Origin: UBA4582 sp002389265 | GTDB lineage: Bacteria; Pseudomonadota; Gammaproteobacteria; Pseudomonadales; Azotimanducaceae | NCBI GenBank assembly: GCA_943788825.1 | Contig: CALSRT010000002.1 | Span: 496,001 to 560,000, forward strand | Length of the DNA stretch: 64,000 nt | Direction of reading: 5' to 3' | In this document: piece after piece, positions 25,507 through 35,378 of the stretch | How the letters are laid out: each line of letters opens with the position of its first letter | Position numbering within the stretch: position 1 is the first letter of the stretch | Made by a program: the position numbers and the translations under genes | The notes under the pieces: generated by a model | What the model saw: only the letters and a program-made list of their open reading frames with translations | What the model was told of the DNA's origin: nothing | The model's database searches: none

Positions 25507-26706
25507 ATGGGAAAAAGACTCAAAGAACATCCGCTGATCAGCCTCATTGTTGTCGCAATTGTTGTCATGCTGCTGGTGGGCTTCTGGCCTCAGCCTATCC
25601 TGGTCGAAGTGGTGACTGTCACAAAGGCACCGCTGACAGTGGCTATTGAAGAAGATGGCCAGACTCGCCTGATCGATCGCTATAGGATTTCTGCGCCGGT
25701 GGCGGGAGTGGCATCCCGGGTCGAGTTTGAAGTCGGCGATGCCGTTGCCAAGGGGCAAACCCTGCTGAATATTACGCCGTTGGCAGCTCGAATTCTTGAT
25801 CCGCGCAGTCGAGCCCAGGCGGTCGCCGAAATCGCTGCCGCTCAGGCGGCGTTGCTCGGCGCTGAACAGCAGGTCAATGCCGTGGTAGCGAGTAAAGATC
25901 TTGCGGATAACGAATTGCGTCGGCTTCGAACGCTGATGCAGCGACAGCTGGTTGCTCAGGACAGTCTTGATCGTGCCACTGCAGATGCGGCCAGTCAGGC
26001 CGCGGCACTGCGTTCGGCCCAGTTTAATGTTGAGGTGCGGCGCTATGAATTGCAGGCTCGACGCAGCACCCTTGAGTACCAGACATTGCTGGCAGAGGGT
26101 GAGGCCATTGAGCCGGTGTTGGTGCGCGCGCCAGTGGCTGGTGAGGTGCTGAAAATCCATCATGAATGTGAGGGACCCGTCGAGACAGGTTTACCCTTGA
26201 TGGAGATTGGCAATCCTGCAGCCCTGGAGGTTGTGGTTGATGTCTTGTCTATGGATGCTATCAAAATCCAGACAGGCATGCGGGTTTTGTTCGAGCGTTG
26301 GGGTGGTGACGCTCCACTCGAGGGAATCGTCAGAACTGTCGAGCCTGTCGGCTTTACCAAAGTCTCGGCGTTGGGTGTTGAGGAACAACGGGTCTGGGTG
26401 GTCGTCGCCATCACTTCGAATGTGGATCAGTGGCAGCGCCTGGGCGATGGTTATCGCGTTGAAGCCCGGTTTATTCTCTGGGACGAAGACGATGTTCTGC
26501 AGCTGCCGGCGAGCAGCGTGTTTCGTTATCGTGATGGTTGGGCAGTGTTCGTGATTGACGGTGGCCGGGCTCAGCGACGCCCAGTGACGATCGGTCAGCG
26601 TAATGGTCTTAGTGTCCAGATACTGGCGGGCGTTGACTCGGGAGACAGGGTGCTCGACCATCCCAGTGATGAGGTTGACGAGGGTGTCAGCGTCAGAGCC
26701 AGATAG
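25507..26706 (+). CDS. HlyD/MacA-type periplasmic adaptor protein
   Basis: A 399-residue membrane-fusion protein. One N-terminal membrane helix (about residues 10-27, LISLIVVAIVVMLLVGFWP) anchors it. A split lipoyl domain follows (SAPVAGVASRVEFEVGDAVA and later VRAPVAGEVLKIHHECEG), between which lies a coiled-coil hairpin rich in Ala, Gln and Glu (about 95-190). Beta-barrel and membrane-proximal domains complete it. It should bridge the FtsX permease to an outer-membrane channel, which is not encoded here. The ATG follows the permease stop by four bases, so all three genes form one operon. Confidence 0.94.
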   Translation: MGKRLKEHPLISLIVVAIVVMLLVGFWPQPILVEVVTVTKAPLTVAIEEDGQTRLIDRYRISAPVAGVASRVEFEVGDAVAKGQTLLNITPLAARILDPRSRAQAVAEIAAAQAALLGAEQQVNAVVASKDLADNELRRLRTLMQRQLVAQDSLDRATADAASQAAALRSAQFNVEVRRYELQARRSTLEYQTLLAEGEAIEPVLVRAPVAGEVLKIHHECEGPVETGLPLMEIGNPAALEVVVDVLSMDAIKIQTGMRVLFERWGGDAPLEGIVRTVEPVGFTKVSALGVEEQRVWVVVAITSNVDQWQRLGDGYRVEARFILWDEDDVLQLPASSVFRYRDGWAVFVIDGGRAQRRPVTIGQRNGLSVQILAGVDSGDRVLDHPSDEVDEGVSVRAR

Positions 26707-27020
26707 TGGCCAGTCTCGCGAAAAAGCTAACCCTTAACGCGTGTGATCCGGTTGCATCTTGCTGCGACAACTCAAGCATACTGCAAGTAATGCTGGTCAG
26801 TCTGCGACTGGCAAAGTCGATTGATGCGGATCGAGTCGCTGCTACTCTGATCTCATCACAAAAGACGTTGCTTACCGATGCCGCCTCGCCGCGCGCCGAC
26901 TGACAGGTTCCGGTCGGGGTGCGCGATGTGTTTGGCGTGTGAGGAAGTCACCCTAGCAGAGCCTCGGTGCTCACCCTTGGTATGAACAGACGGACTACTC
27001 TGCCAGTGGCTTCGCTAATA
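26707..27020. other. Convergent spacer, no gene supported
   Basis: 314 bases between the rightward adaptor gene and the leftward frameshifted gene. An imperfect GC-rich inverted repeat (about 26890-26926, CGCGCGCCGAC facing GTCGGGGTGCGCG) could act as a transcription end for either gene but has no T-run. A short open frame overlapping the adaptor stop has no ribosome-binding site. Confidence 0.4.
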
Positions 27021-27903
27021 TCAGGGTTGGGCAACCTGCGTCAGCGTGCTTTTGATCGCGCCGGGTGCTGATCGAATCTTCATGAAAGTGCCCATGGTCA
27101 GATCCGGAAAGCTCTGGGCGATTCTGAACCTGCCGCGCAGTGCGATGACATCGGGGCCTGAAACCAGTAGCTCGTAAGGCAAGTGCGCTGTGTGCTTGGT
27201 CTCTGCAAGATCAGCGTTCGTCATAACCGTTTGATCTGAGCCATCGCCGGACCGCAGGCCTACGCCAAATAGGGCTTCTTCTTTGCCGGTAACGTCCACA
27301 CGATACACCTTAACGGTGTCTGCGACGCCGGCTTCAAGATTTTTCTCGACACTATTGATAGCCTCAGCAAAAGAGTCGTAATGCGCCAGGACATCAACAT
27401 CATCGAAGTAAGGCATGGCCATCATGTAATGATACTTAGCCAGCTTTTTCGCGGAGAGTCCCTTACTTGATCCGAAGGTCTCGCCCTCGCCTAGCGCGGT
27501 CGCCAGCGCGCTGCTGATTTCCGCGAGACTGTCCATGCGGTAGATGCCGGCCAGGTAGTCTGGATTGACGTAGGCAATCTGCAGCCCGTCTTCGGCTTCG
27601 GTGATGGAAAGCCGAACGACTGCACCAAAGCCGCCATGTTCGGTATTGGCGGCGATGCCCCTGCAATGCCTCACTGGTGATGCCGATGACCAGCGCGCCG
27701 GCGTAGGGTGAATACTGCCCGACAACCTGAAAGCCATTCGCAGTCAACTGTTCGGTAACCGCCGCCGTCGCGTCAATCAGTGATTCATAAGTGGCGCTGG
27801 TGAGTATGTAGGGTTTTAAGTTGTCGTCCGCCAACGCAGACTGAAAGCCGGCGAAGGTCAGCAGTATCAGCCACTGGAGTCTCTTGAATGTATGCTTCAT
27901 CAT
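27021..27903 (-). pseudogene. Secreted DUF302-like protein, broken by a +1 frameshift
   Basis: Two overlapping reading frames join into one protein of about 293 residues if one base is removed. The first frame gives a signal peptide (LQWLILLTFAGFQSALA) and a domain through YAGALVIGITSEALQG; the second continues with IAANTEHGGFGAVVRLSITE to the end. The junction is a run of four C (27658-27661; GGGG on the coding strand), where three would keep the frame: LQ-GIAAN. Both halves have good coding character, so the break is recent, a sequencing error in a homopolymer, or phase variation. The domain resembles DUF302-type proteins, but I hold that loosely; function is unknown. Confidence 0.75.
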
Positions 27904-27995
27904 AGGTTCATAGCCTTTTTATTGTTATCAGCAGTATTGCCGAAGGCTTGCCAGGTGACAAGCAAGCATTCTCCCGGGCGCTGTTTCGTCATGTT

Positions 27996-29861
27996 TTAGG
28001 CCGACTTTTGCATTTCAGTGATCCAACGGTCGACCCGACGTTCGAGTATTGAAAGAGGTAGCGCTCCGCCGCCGAGTATAGTGTCGTGAAAGGCGCTAAG
28101 ATCAAAGTTTGCGCCCAAGGCCAGTTCCGCCTTGGCCCGCAGGCTTTGTATTTTCAGCATACCGATTTTGTAGCTCGTGGCCTGGCCCGGCATGATGATG
28201 TAGCGCTGTATTTCTGATCGGACGTTCTCCAACGGCTGTGGCGAGTTGGCCATGAAAAAATCGATGGCCTCTTGCTCAGTCCAGCCCTGGGCGTGCAGGC
28301 CCGTGTCCACCACCAGGCGGATCGCCCGCCAGATCTCGGAGGTCAGTTGACCAAAGCGCGAATAAGGGTCCATGTAGGTTCCTGGCATTTCCTTCGCCAG
28401 TACTTCAGCGTAAAGCCCCCAACCCTCACTGTAGGCGGTGAATCCGGCGCGGGTGCGAAATAACGGCAGGCCTTGCAGTTCCTGAGCAATGGAAATTTGC
28501 ATGTGGTGACCCGGAATACCCTCGTGATAAGCGACGACTTCCATCAAGCTTTTCGGCATTGTCGTCATGTCTGATAAGTGGGCATAGTAAACGCCGGGGC
28601 GTGAACCATCTGTTGTGCCACGATAGTAGTGTTGTGCGGCACCATCTCGCTCTCGAAATGCCTCGACCCGTTTGACGACTAGGTCAGCCTTCGGCAACAG
28701 ACCAAAGTAATTAGGTATCTGTAGTTTTAGTGTCTCAATAGCCGCAGTAGCGTCGTCCAGATAGGCCTGGCGGCCGTCATCGGTATTCGGGTAATAGTTC
28801 CAGTCACCGTCGCGCACCGTGTCCAGAAAGCTATCCAGGTCACCCGTGAAGTTCACCTCCTGCATGATCAAGGTCATCTCGCCCCGTAGGCGCGCCACTT
28901 CATCCAGGCCGATTTGGTGAATGTCGGCGGCGTTTAGGTCAGTGGTGGTTTGGTTGGCCAGCCGATATTGATAGTAGGCGACGCCATCTGGCTGATTGCC
29001 AATGCCGGTAGATTGACTGGGTACCTTATCCTGCTCGGCCTCAGCCCAGTTGATGATGCGTTGGTAAGCCGGCTGAAAATCTTCTAGCAGGGCCAGTCGC
29101 GCGTTGGCCAGTAATGCGTCGGCTTGCGGTTGAGTGATTTCTGCTGCGTCAATCAAAGCCGCAATTTCCTGCTTCATATCAGCCCAGATCGCGCTGTCGG
29201 CAACAGGGGCATCGCCTGGCTCATGACTGGTAAAAGGTGCGCCGGTGATAATGGCATTGGATTGTTGGATCACGCCTTGGAGCGCAAAGCCCGGTGAAGT
29301 GACGCCCAGGGCCGATGACCGCTTGGCGTTGTCTAAGGATTCATTCATGCGCAGTGCCACGGCTTTGACACGGGCGATATAGGCCTGCATGTCCGCCGCG
29401 TTATCAACCTTGTGAATATTGATCAAAAAAGTCGGTAGAAAATTTTGCACGCCGTTCATCTGGTCGAAGGTCAGGCCACTATAAAAAAAGGGTTCGGCCT
29501 TGAGCATCTGCTCGTATTGATAGGTCCAGATGTCAAAAGACGTCTGCTCCTCGGCAGTCAGGCTCTCGTAGTCGTACAGGCTGCCGAGCGCCTCGACTGT
29601 TTGTTGCTTCCAGGCGAGACGCTGTTTGAACGCCTCGTAGCTGAAATCACCTAGTTCGTCATTCCGATCCTTGCGGCCCATATAGCTCAGACTGATGGGT
29701 GAAAACTGTAATTCTTCCTCATAGCGGGCGTCGAACCAGTCGTTGATGGGCATCGCTGGCCGGTCAGTAACGTTTGGGCTACAACTGCTGAGTAGCAGGA
29801 CCACTGAGAGAAAACCACAAGTAGAAGCATATTTTAAGAAAAGCCGCATATTACCAACCAT
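27996..29861 (-). CDS. DUF885 family lipoprotein, putative metallopeptidase-like
   Basis: A 621-residue DUF885 protein, a large helical family related to M3/M32-like zinc peptidases. The signal peptide ends in lipobox LLSSC, so it should be a lipoprotein. The motif VAYHEGIPGHHMQ (about residues 440-452) is the HExxxGHH zinc-site pattern seen across DUF885, followed by a third-ligand region AYSEGWGLYAEVLAKEM. The activity is therefore probably peptide hydrolysis in the periplasm. The start is either ATG 29861 or 29849, neither with a good ribosome-binding site. Downstream, 93 bases away, is the frameshifted gene; upstream is the M20 peptidase gene on the same strand, which suggests joint peptide scavenging. 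Confidence 0.92.
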   Translation of the reverse strand: MVGNMRLFLKYASTCGFLSVVLLLSSCSPNVTDRPAMPINDWFDARYEEELQFSPISLSYMGRKDRNDELGDFSYEAFKQRLAWKQQTVEALGSLYDYESLTAEEQTSFDIWTYQYEQMLKAEPFFYSGLTFDQMNGVQNFLPTFLINIHKVDNAADMQAYIARVKAVALRMNESLDNAKRSSALGVTSPGFALQGVIQQSNAIITGAPFTSHEPGDAPVADSAIWADMKQEIAALIDAAEITQPQADALLANARLALLEDFQPAYQRIINWAEAEQDKVPSQSTGIGNQPDGVAYYQYRLANQTTTDLNAADIHQIGLDEVARLRGEMTLIMQEVNFTGDLDSFLDTVRDGDWNYYPNTDDGRQAYLDDATAAIETLKLQIPNYFGLLPKADLVVKRVEAFRERDGAAQHYYRGTTDGSRPGVYYAHLSDMTTMPKSLMEVVAYHEGIPGHHMQISIAQELQGLPLFRTRAGFTAYSEGWGLYAEVLAKEMPGTYMDPYSRFGQLTSEIWRAIRLVVDTGLHAQGWTEQEAIDFFMANSPQPLENVRSEIQRYIIMPGQATSYKIGMLKIQSLRAKAELALGANFDLSAFHDTILGGGALPLSILERRVDRWITEMQKSA

Positions 29862-29971
29862 AATGAAATGAATTTATCGTGCCTGAGAGAAATGATGCAC
29901 AGTTGTGCTGTTTGCCATGGGATTGAGTCTGTCCCGACAGGGCTGTCGTCAGCGCGAGCCGACTAATCACC

Positions 29972-30071
29972 CATCGAGCTTTTGTCTATTGAGCTTTTGT
30001 CTATTGAGTTTTTGTCTATTGGGCTTTTTGTCCATTAAGCTTTCTGTCCAGTGAACTTTCTGTTTATTCAG
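29972..30071. repeat. Degenerate tandem repeat of about 15 bp, six copies, at the end of the M20 gene
   Basis: Units close to ATTGAGCTTTTGTCT run head to tail from about 29972 to 30071. The copies diverge steadily toward the M20 gene, and the last one contains that gene's final codons and stop (30064). Confidence 0.85.
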
Positions 30072-31482
30072 TATCCTGTGCTGGCCAGCCCGCATACAGC
30101 TTAACGAGTTGCTCTAGAAATTTGCGGCTGTCATACAAAGATTTTACCAGCACCTTCTCGTTCAAACCGTGGGCGTTAACTTCATTCGGCTGGGTGAACA
30201 GGCCGCTGACGCCATAGGTTGGAATACCCGCTGGTGTGAGAAAACGACCATCCGTACCGCCCGCGATCATACTGGGTATAACGGGAACGCCAGGCCACAT
30301 TTGTTCTGTCAAAGCCTCAATGGGGCCCAAAATATCAGCTGTCAGCGCCGGTGGCGGTGAGGTTTTTTCAGGCGGAGCCGCAAAGGTGATAACCACGCCA
30401 GCATCGTTCACCACCTGCTCGAGTGCCAGGCGAATCTCCTCGGGTGTGTTGCCAGGGAATATTCTGCAGTTGACGTTCGCACTCGCCCGTTGTGGTAGCG
30501 CATTCTTGGCGTGGCCGGCAGTCACCAGGGTTGTCACGCAGGTAGTATGCAGTATGGAATTGTAGCTTGGTATTTTCGTCATTCGCGCCAGAGCTTCGGA
30601 GTTGGGCGGCGTGGTCAGAATTTCGATCATGTCTGTGGCTACCTGCGGCTCGGCGGTGAGCTTGGCCATCCGCGCAAAGAAGCCGCGAGTCGTGCTGTTG
30701 AATTCGATCGGAAAGGCGTGCTGTGAAACCCGTTCAAGTGCTGCGGCTAATTGGTAAATCGCATTGTCGGCGCGGGGTCTGGAGGAATGACCGCCGGGGT
30801 TGCGCACTTCGAACTGATAATCTTGATAGAGCTTTTCGCCCGCTTGTATGCCGTTGTACAAGGGCTTGCCGGCGCTGTCGAGTCGGCCGCCACCACCCTC
30901 GTTAAGCGCGAAGCTGGCGTCGATCAGTTCTCGATGATGCTGTATCAGATAGCTGGCGCCATTAAATGTGTTCGGTGTTTCTTCACCACAAGTTAATGCC
31001 AGCTTGACGTTGCGACTCAAAGGGAATTTCGACTCGCTCAGGCCTTTCATGACGTCAACAAAAATGGCTGCCATGGATTTATCATCAGCGGTGCCGCGGC
31101 CGAAGAAATAGCCGTCTTCCTCGATAAGGGTGAAGGGGTCTCGCTCCCAATCAGCCCGATTGGCTTCCACTACATCAATATGGGCGAGCAGCAGAATGGA
31201 CTCGTTATCCGGCGAGCTGCCATGCAAGATTGCCACCAGATTGCCCTGTTCCGGCCATTCTGGGGCAACAATAATGTGGATGTCAGCATCTTCGATGCCT
31301 GATGCCCTGAGCTGATCCGCCATAGCATGGGCGGCGACAGTACAACTGCCCCCTGACAGGGTGGTATTAATTTCAACCAACTCTTTATAGACCGCTCGAA
31401 AGGCCAGATCGTCGGCCGAGGGTGGCGCCGCCCTGAGGCTGGTAGAAATGAGCAGGCCCAGAGATATCAGGAGAATTATCAT
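30064..31482 (-). CDS. M20 family metallopeptidase, exported
   Basis: A 472-residue zinc peptidase of the M20/M25/M40 family (acetylornithine deacetylase, carboxypeptidase Yscs type). A signal peptide (IILLISLGLLISTSLRA) precedes the catalytic domain. Metal-site landmarks are LLLAHIDVVEANRADWERDP (His-x-Asp), FGRGTADDKS and LTCGEETPNTFNG (Glu-Glu). The lid/dimerisation domain spans about residues 190-330. It probably trims peptides or N-acyl amino acids in the periplasm. The start is MIILL; a GTG four codons earlier (31494) has a GGA at usable distance and is a fair alternative. It is divergent from the GMC oxidoreductase gene and ends inside a tandem repeat. Confidence 0.92.
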   Translation of the reverse strand: MIILLISLGLLISTSLRAAPPSADDLAFRAVYKELVEINTTLSGGSCTVAAHAMADQLRASGIEDADIHIIVAPEWPEQGNLVAILHGSSPDNESILLLAHIDVVEANRADWERDPFTLIEEDGYFFGRGTADDKSMAAIFVDVMKGLSESKFPLSRNVKLALTCGEETPNTFNGASYLIQHHRELIDASFALNEGGGGRLDSAGKPLYNGIQAGEKLYQDYQFEVRNPGGHSSRPRADNAIYQLAAALERVSQHAFPIEFNSTTRGFFARMAKLTAEPQVATDMIEILTTPPNSEALARMTKIPSYNSILHTTCVTTLVTAGHAKNALPQRASANVNCRIFPGNTPEEIRLALEQVVNDAGVVITFAAPPEKTSPPPALTADILGPIEALTEQMWPGVPVIPSMIAGGTDGRFLTPAGIPTYGVSGLFTQPNEVNAHGLNEKVLVKSLYDSRKFLEQLVKLYAGWPAQDTE

Positions 31483-31659
31483 TAGTTTATACACGGGTCT
31501 GTTTCCAGTTGTGAGCAAAGGGCGCAGCCGCCTTGCACCCCAGTCTGAATGCCGCCGTGGCATGGCCGGGGTTCGTCGCGATGCTCAACATAACCCGCCG
31601 GGGGTAAGATACGCAACATTGCAGTATACTTTGGCGAAATTTCCCAAAGGTTGATCCCA

Positions 31660-33294
31660 GTGAAACAAGCAGACTATATTATTGTCGGGGCGGGCAGTGC
31701 CGGTTGTGTGCTCGCCAACCGTCTTACTGAAGATGACACTCGTTCAGTCCTGTTGCTGGAAGCGGGTGGCCGCGACAACAATACCTTTATCCATATGCCT
31801 GCGGGTTTTGCCCAACTGGTCCCCGAGGCGAATGATCACAATTACGGATTTGAAACGGAAGTCGAGCCAAATCTGAATAACCGCAATCTATACTGGCCTC
31901 GCGGTCGAGGTTGGGGTGGATCGTCTGCCATTAATGCGATGGTGTACATTCGAGGTAATGCCTGGGACTACGATCACTGGAGCCAGCTGGGTAATACCAG
32001 CTGGTCTTATGAGAGTGTCCTGCCCTATTTTAAACGTGCCGAGAATTTCTCTGGTGAGGGTGACCAGCAATATCATGGTCATGGGGGCCCTTTGCACGTC
32101 AAAAAGTCTGACCGTACCGATGACATATTGCTGGATAAATTTGTGGAAGGTGGTGCCCAGGCAGGATTTCCCCTCACCGAGGACTTCAATGGTCGGCAGC
32201 AGGAAGGTTTCTCCCGCTATGAACATACGATCAAAGGTTCAAAGCGAAACAGTGCGGCGAGTGCCTATTTACATCCTGTCCTTGATCGACCGAACCTGGA
32301 GACTCAGGAGAATGTTACCGTCGATCGTGTCATTTTTGAGGGCAAAAAAGCTGTTGGCATCGAATATCTGGTGGCGGGAGAAAAACGGGTGGCCAGAGCC
32401 AACAAGGAAGTCATTCTTTCGGCTGGCGCGCTGAACTCGCCCCAGATTCTGCTGCGTAGCGGCGTGGGTGCGCCCGGTGAAATTACGCCCCACGGTATAG
32501 CGATGGTGCATGACTTGCCGGGTGTGGGACAAAACCTGCAGGATCATCTGGGTGTTGTCAGTCAGTTTGCCTGTACCCAGCCAATTACATTACATCGTTC
32601 AGCGGTGTGGTGGCGCACCGCGCTTGCTGGGATTAAGTATCTGCTGTGGGGCACAGGAGATGCATCCTACCCACCTACCGCCGGTGGCGCCTTTATTAAG
32701 TCGCACCCCGATAAGGCCTTGCCGGATATGCAGTTGCATTATGTGTCTGCAGCGATGGCCGATACGCATGGGCGAGCAGGTATCACTCCAGAGCATGGGT
32801 TTTCGAGCATCGTCTATGGTTGTCGGCCTGAGAGTCGGGGCTATTTGACTTTAAAGAGTGCTGATCCAGCGGACGCGCCGGCACTGCACCCGAACTACTT
32901 GTCGGCGGCACAGGATATCGTCGATCTGCGCAATGGTTTTCGAGAGACTCGACGAGTCTTTATGCAAAAGGCCTTTGATGATTATCGAGGCCGGCAGCTC
33001 AAGCCAGGTCCAGAAGTTGATATTGATGACGATGCTCAATTAGACGAGTGGATCAAGGCAACGGCGGAGACCCTCTACCATCCCGTTGGTACCTGCAAGA
33101 TGGGCAGTGATGCCATGGCAGTAACTAACGAGCATGGTCAGGTGCATGGTCTGGAGGGCTTGCGTGTGGTTGATGCGTCATTGATGCCGACGCTGATTGG
33201 CGGCAATACCAATGCGCCGGTCATTATGATGGCGGAAAAAATCTCTGACCATATTCTGGGACGAGGTTTTCTAGTGGCACAAAACCCGCAATAA
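31660..33294 (+). CDS. GMC family FAD oxidoreductase (choline/alcohol dehydrogenase type)
   Basis: A 544-residue flavoprotein of the glucose-methanol-choline family. The FAD motif DYIIVGAGSAGCVLANRL opens the protein; the second signature RGRGWGGSSAINAMVYIRG lies near residues 78-96 and GALNSPQILLRSGVG in the middle. The catalytic pair is the His in YHPVGTCKMG and the Asn in GGNTNAPVIMMAE. The sequence is closest in style to BetA-like alcohol dehydrogenases acting on primary alcohols, not specifically choline. The GTG at 31660 is chosen because AAAGG sits nine bases before it. It is divergent from the M20 peptidase gene and stands without an aldehyde dehydrogenase partner. Confidence 0.94.
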   Translation: MKQADYIIVGAGSAGCVLANRLTEDDTRSVLLLEAGGRDNNTFIHMPAGFAQLVPEANDHNYGFETEVEPNLNNRNLYWPRGRGWGGSSAINAMVYIRGNAWDYDHWSQLGNTSWSYESVLPYFKRAENFSGEGDQQYHGHGGPLHVKKSDRTDDILLDKFVEGGAQAGFPLTEDFNGRQQEGFSRYEHTIKGSKRNSAASAYLHPVLDRPNLETQENVTVDRVIFEGKKAVGIEYLVAGEKRVARANKEVILSAGALNSPQILLRSGVGAPGEITPHGIAMVHDLPGVGQNLQDHLGVVSQFACTQPITLHRSAVWWRTALAGIKYLLWGTGDASYPPTAGGAFIKSHPDKALPDMQLHYVSAAMADTHGRAGITPEHGFSSIVYGCRPESRGYLTLKSADPADAPALHPNYLSAAQDIVDLRNGFRETRRVFMQKAFDDYRGRQLKPGPEVDIDDDAQLDEWIKATAETLYHPVGTCKMGSDAMAVTNEHGQVHGLEGLRVVDASLMPTLIGGNTNAPVIMMAEKISDHILGRGFLVAQNPQ

Positions 33295-33375
33295 AGCCGC
33301 ATGGGTCTTAAAGTCAGGGTTGAAGAGTATTGATGTGCGCCGGTGGTATTGAATCCACCGAGCGCTCAAGGGGCC

Positions 33376-34098
33376 TTAGAAATTTTCTTTGAAGGTCCGC
33401 AAGTCTAATTCATGACTCCAGGCCGTTTTGGGCTGTTGGTAAAGATACATATAGGCTTGGGCAATACCGTGCAGACTCACCAGACCGTCTTCACCGGCGC
33501 GCTCAGCGAATCGCGGCACACCCTTGATGATTTTTTCGCCGGCAATGCCACCATCAATCACTACATGGGCAACATGAATACCCTGGGGCTGAAATTCCCT
33601 CGCCAGACTTTGGGCCATGGCGCGCAACCCGGCTTTCGCAGCGGTGAACGGGGCAAATCGAGGTTTGCCGCGCATCGACGCGCTGGCGCCGGTAAACAGC
33701 AAAGTACCCGCCTGGCGATCTTGCATGACTTTAAGGGTTTCTCGAGCAAACAAAAAACCACCGAGAGTACAGACCCGCCAGCATTTCTCGAAAAACTCAG
33801 CTTCCATGGTGAGGAAATCGCCGTTGAAGTTGTTGCCGGCGTTGTAAACCGCAAGGTCAACGGGACCGATAGCCTCGGCCTGGCGGACCAGATCGATCAC
33901 CTCGGCCTCTACCGTGGCGTCGCAGACTATCGCGGTGGCCTGGCCACCGTTTGCTTTAACCTGGCTGACCACGGCATCGAGTTTGGTTTGTGTGCGGCCG
34001 GCAGCGATAACGTGTAAGCCCTGTTTGGCGGCATAGTCGCAGAGGTAGCCGCCGACGCCTTCAAAGGGTCCGACGCCAATAATAATGGCTGTTTTCAT
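33376..34098 (-). CDS. Atypical SDR lacking the catalytic tyrosine
   Basis: A 240-residue Rossmann-fold protein of the short-chain dehydrogenase superfamily, but unusual. The nucleotide loop reads GVGPFEGVGGYL instead of TGxxxGxG, and the active site YxxxK reads FTAAKAG: Phe151 replaces the proton-donating Tyr, with Lys155 kept. The serine region is FTGASAS (about residue 139) and the YNAG motif is at 85-88. Either this protein uses another proton donor or it no longer catalyses classical SDR redox chemistry. It stands between the rightward GMC gene and the PhyH gene and is read in the same direction as PhyH. Family assignment is firm; activity is open. Confidence 0.88.
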   Translation of the reverse strand: MKTAIIIGVGPFEGVGGYLCDYAAKQGLHVIAAGRTQTKLDAVVSQVKANGGQATAIVCDATVEAEVIDLVRQAEAIGPVDLAVYNAGNNFNGDFLTMEAEFFEKCWRVCTLGGFLFARETLKVMQDRQAGTLLFTGASASMRGKPRFAPFTAAKAGLRAMAQSLAREFQPQGIHVAHVVIDGGIAGEKIIKGVPRFAERAGEDGLVSLHGIAQAYMYLYQQPKTAWSHELDLRTFKENF

Positions 34099-34217
34099 GG
34101 AATGTGCCTCTCGATGTTATGGCTAAGTGGAGATGTTGATGAATTCCTTCATTGGATGTGACGCGTGCAAGCCCACCATGGACCAGCCCAGATGAACATC
34201 GCCGCTGATCGATATTC

Positions 34218-35378
34218 TTAGATCGATAAATCCTTCAAGTTGTAGTCGCGAATGACTTGTTCGAACATGGCGTTGCTATACCGGTACTCGTCTTCCAGGC
34301 CAATAAAAGGCTGATACTGATAACGTCTCTCTGCTGGGTAATGTTGGGCGCGAGCATCTATGGCAACCGCGATCACGCTGGAGCGCTGAAAAATACGCTG
34401 CTCGTCGTAGACCTCACTGGACTTCTGGGTCAGCGCGCCGCGGGCGCCGAGCACCGATCGCCGTCGATGAAAGCCAAATGTCATAGAGACTCGAATATCT
34501 GCAGAGGTGTTGGCAAAGGACCCGTGGAGCATTTGTCGGTTAACAATGGTGACGTCGCCGGCCTTGCAGGTCAGCGGCACAGCGCCGGGTAACTGGTCAG
34601 ATCCGTGATGCTCGGCGACTAAAGCCTTGATATCGACTCGGCCCAACTTATGGGTGCCTGGCATCACCCACAGACAGTTGGCGATGGTGCTGGGGTACAG
34701 CTGCACCTGGAAGTTGAAGCCGTGGATGCCTTCATCCCAGTTTGGCGAATCCCAATGGGTGACGCCATCTTGATGCCAGGAAACCGAACCCCCAAGGCCG
34801 GGCAGCTTGACGAAGGTGGCATCATTGTAAGGAACGAAATCCGCGCCATTAATGCCCTCGGCAATGGTGAGCAAGTCGGGATGACCATACAAGCGCAATC
34901 CCGACGGCATGGTTTGGCACATACCCCCCATGATATGCACCACTTCTTTGGGTGCATCGGCGGCGGCGCTCGGTTCACGCATGCGGGTTGGGTGGCGGCC
35001 GCCCAGTAAGTCGGTCCCGCCCCAAGGATCTGATAGTGGTTTAACGAAGGAGTAGGGATTCTGTTTGAACTCGGTGCCAAACGCCGGCCGGCCTTGGTTG
35101 TCAAACTGCGCGCCACGGCCAGTGGGTGCATGGTCAAGCAAAAAGTCGATGTCGGCGCGCAGGGCAGCAAGCTCATCATCAGCAATCACGTTGTCGAAAA
35201 CATAGAAGCCGTGCTGCCAATAGGCCGCCAGTATATCGGGATGCAGCTTACCGTGTGCGTCCAGTAACAAGGGCCCGCGATTGCCGATTCTGTCGCGTAG
35301 CGCTTCGCCCTGGCGCTGATACGCTGCCATGGCAGCGTTATATTCCAGCGTCGTGAATGTGCTTTCGGTCTCGGTCAT
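34218..35378 (-). CDS. Phytanoyl-CoA dioxygenase (PhyH) family protein
   Basis: A 386-residue non-haem iron and 2-oxoglutarate dioxygenase. The iron-binding triad is visible: HQD (in VSWHQDGVTHW, about residues 221-231) and a distal His in QMLHGSFANTS, with an Arg in SADIRVSMTFGFH that should hold 2-oxoglutarate. These enzymes hydroxylate phytanoyl-CoA, ectoine, small lipids or alkaloid-like compounds, so the substrate is not determined. The start MTETES has GGGAG six bases upstream; a longer open frame adds 39 residues without it. It is divergent from the myo-inositol oxygenase gene with 178 bases between, suggesting a shared regulatory region. Confidence 0.92.
   Translation of the reverse strand: MTETESTFTTLEYNAAMAAYQRQGEALRDRIGNRGPLLLDAHGKLHPDILAAYWQHGFYVFDNVIADDELAALRADIDFLLDHAPTGRGAQFDNQGRPAFGTEFKQNPYSFVKPLSDPWGGTDLLGGRHPTRMREPSAAADAPKEVVHIMGGMCQTMPSGLRLYGHPDLLTIAEGINGADFVPYNDATFVKLPGLGGSVSWHQDGVTHWDSPNWDEGIHGFNFQVQLYPSTIANCLWVMPGTHKLGRVDIKALVAEHHGSDQLPGAVPLTCKAGDVTIVNRQMLHGSFANTSADIRVSMTFGFHRRRSVLGARGALTQKSSEVYDEQRIFQRSSVIAVAIDARAQHYPAERRYQYQPFIGLEDEYRYSNAMFEQVIRDYNLKDLSI

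Noticed and set aside
26706..26903. 65-codon frame overlapping the HlyD gene stop
   Set aside because: No ribosome-binding site beyond the gene end, no domain, and low-complexity content.
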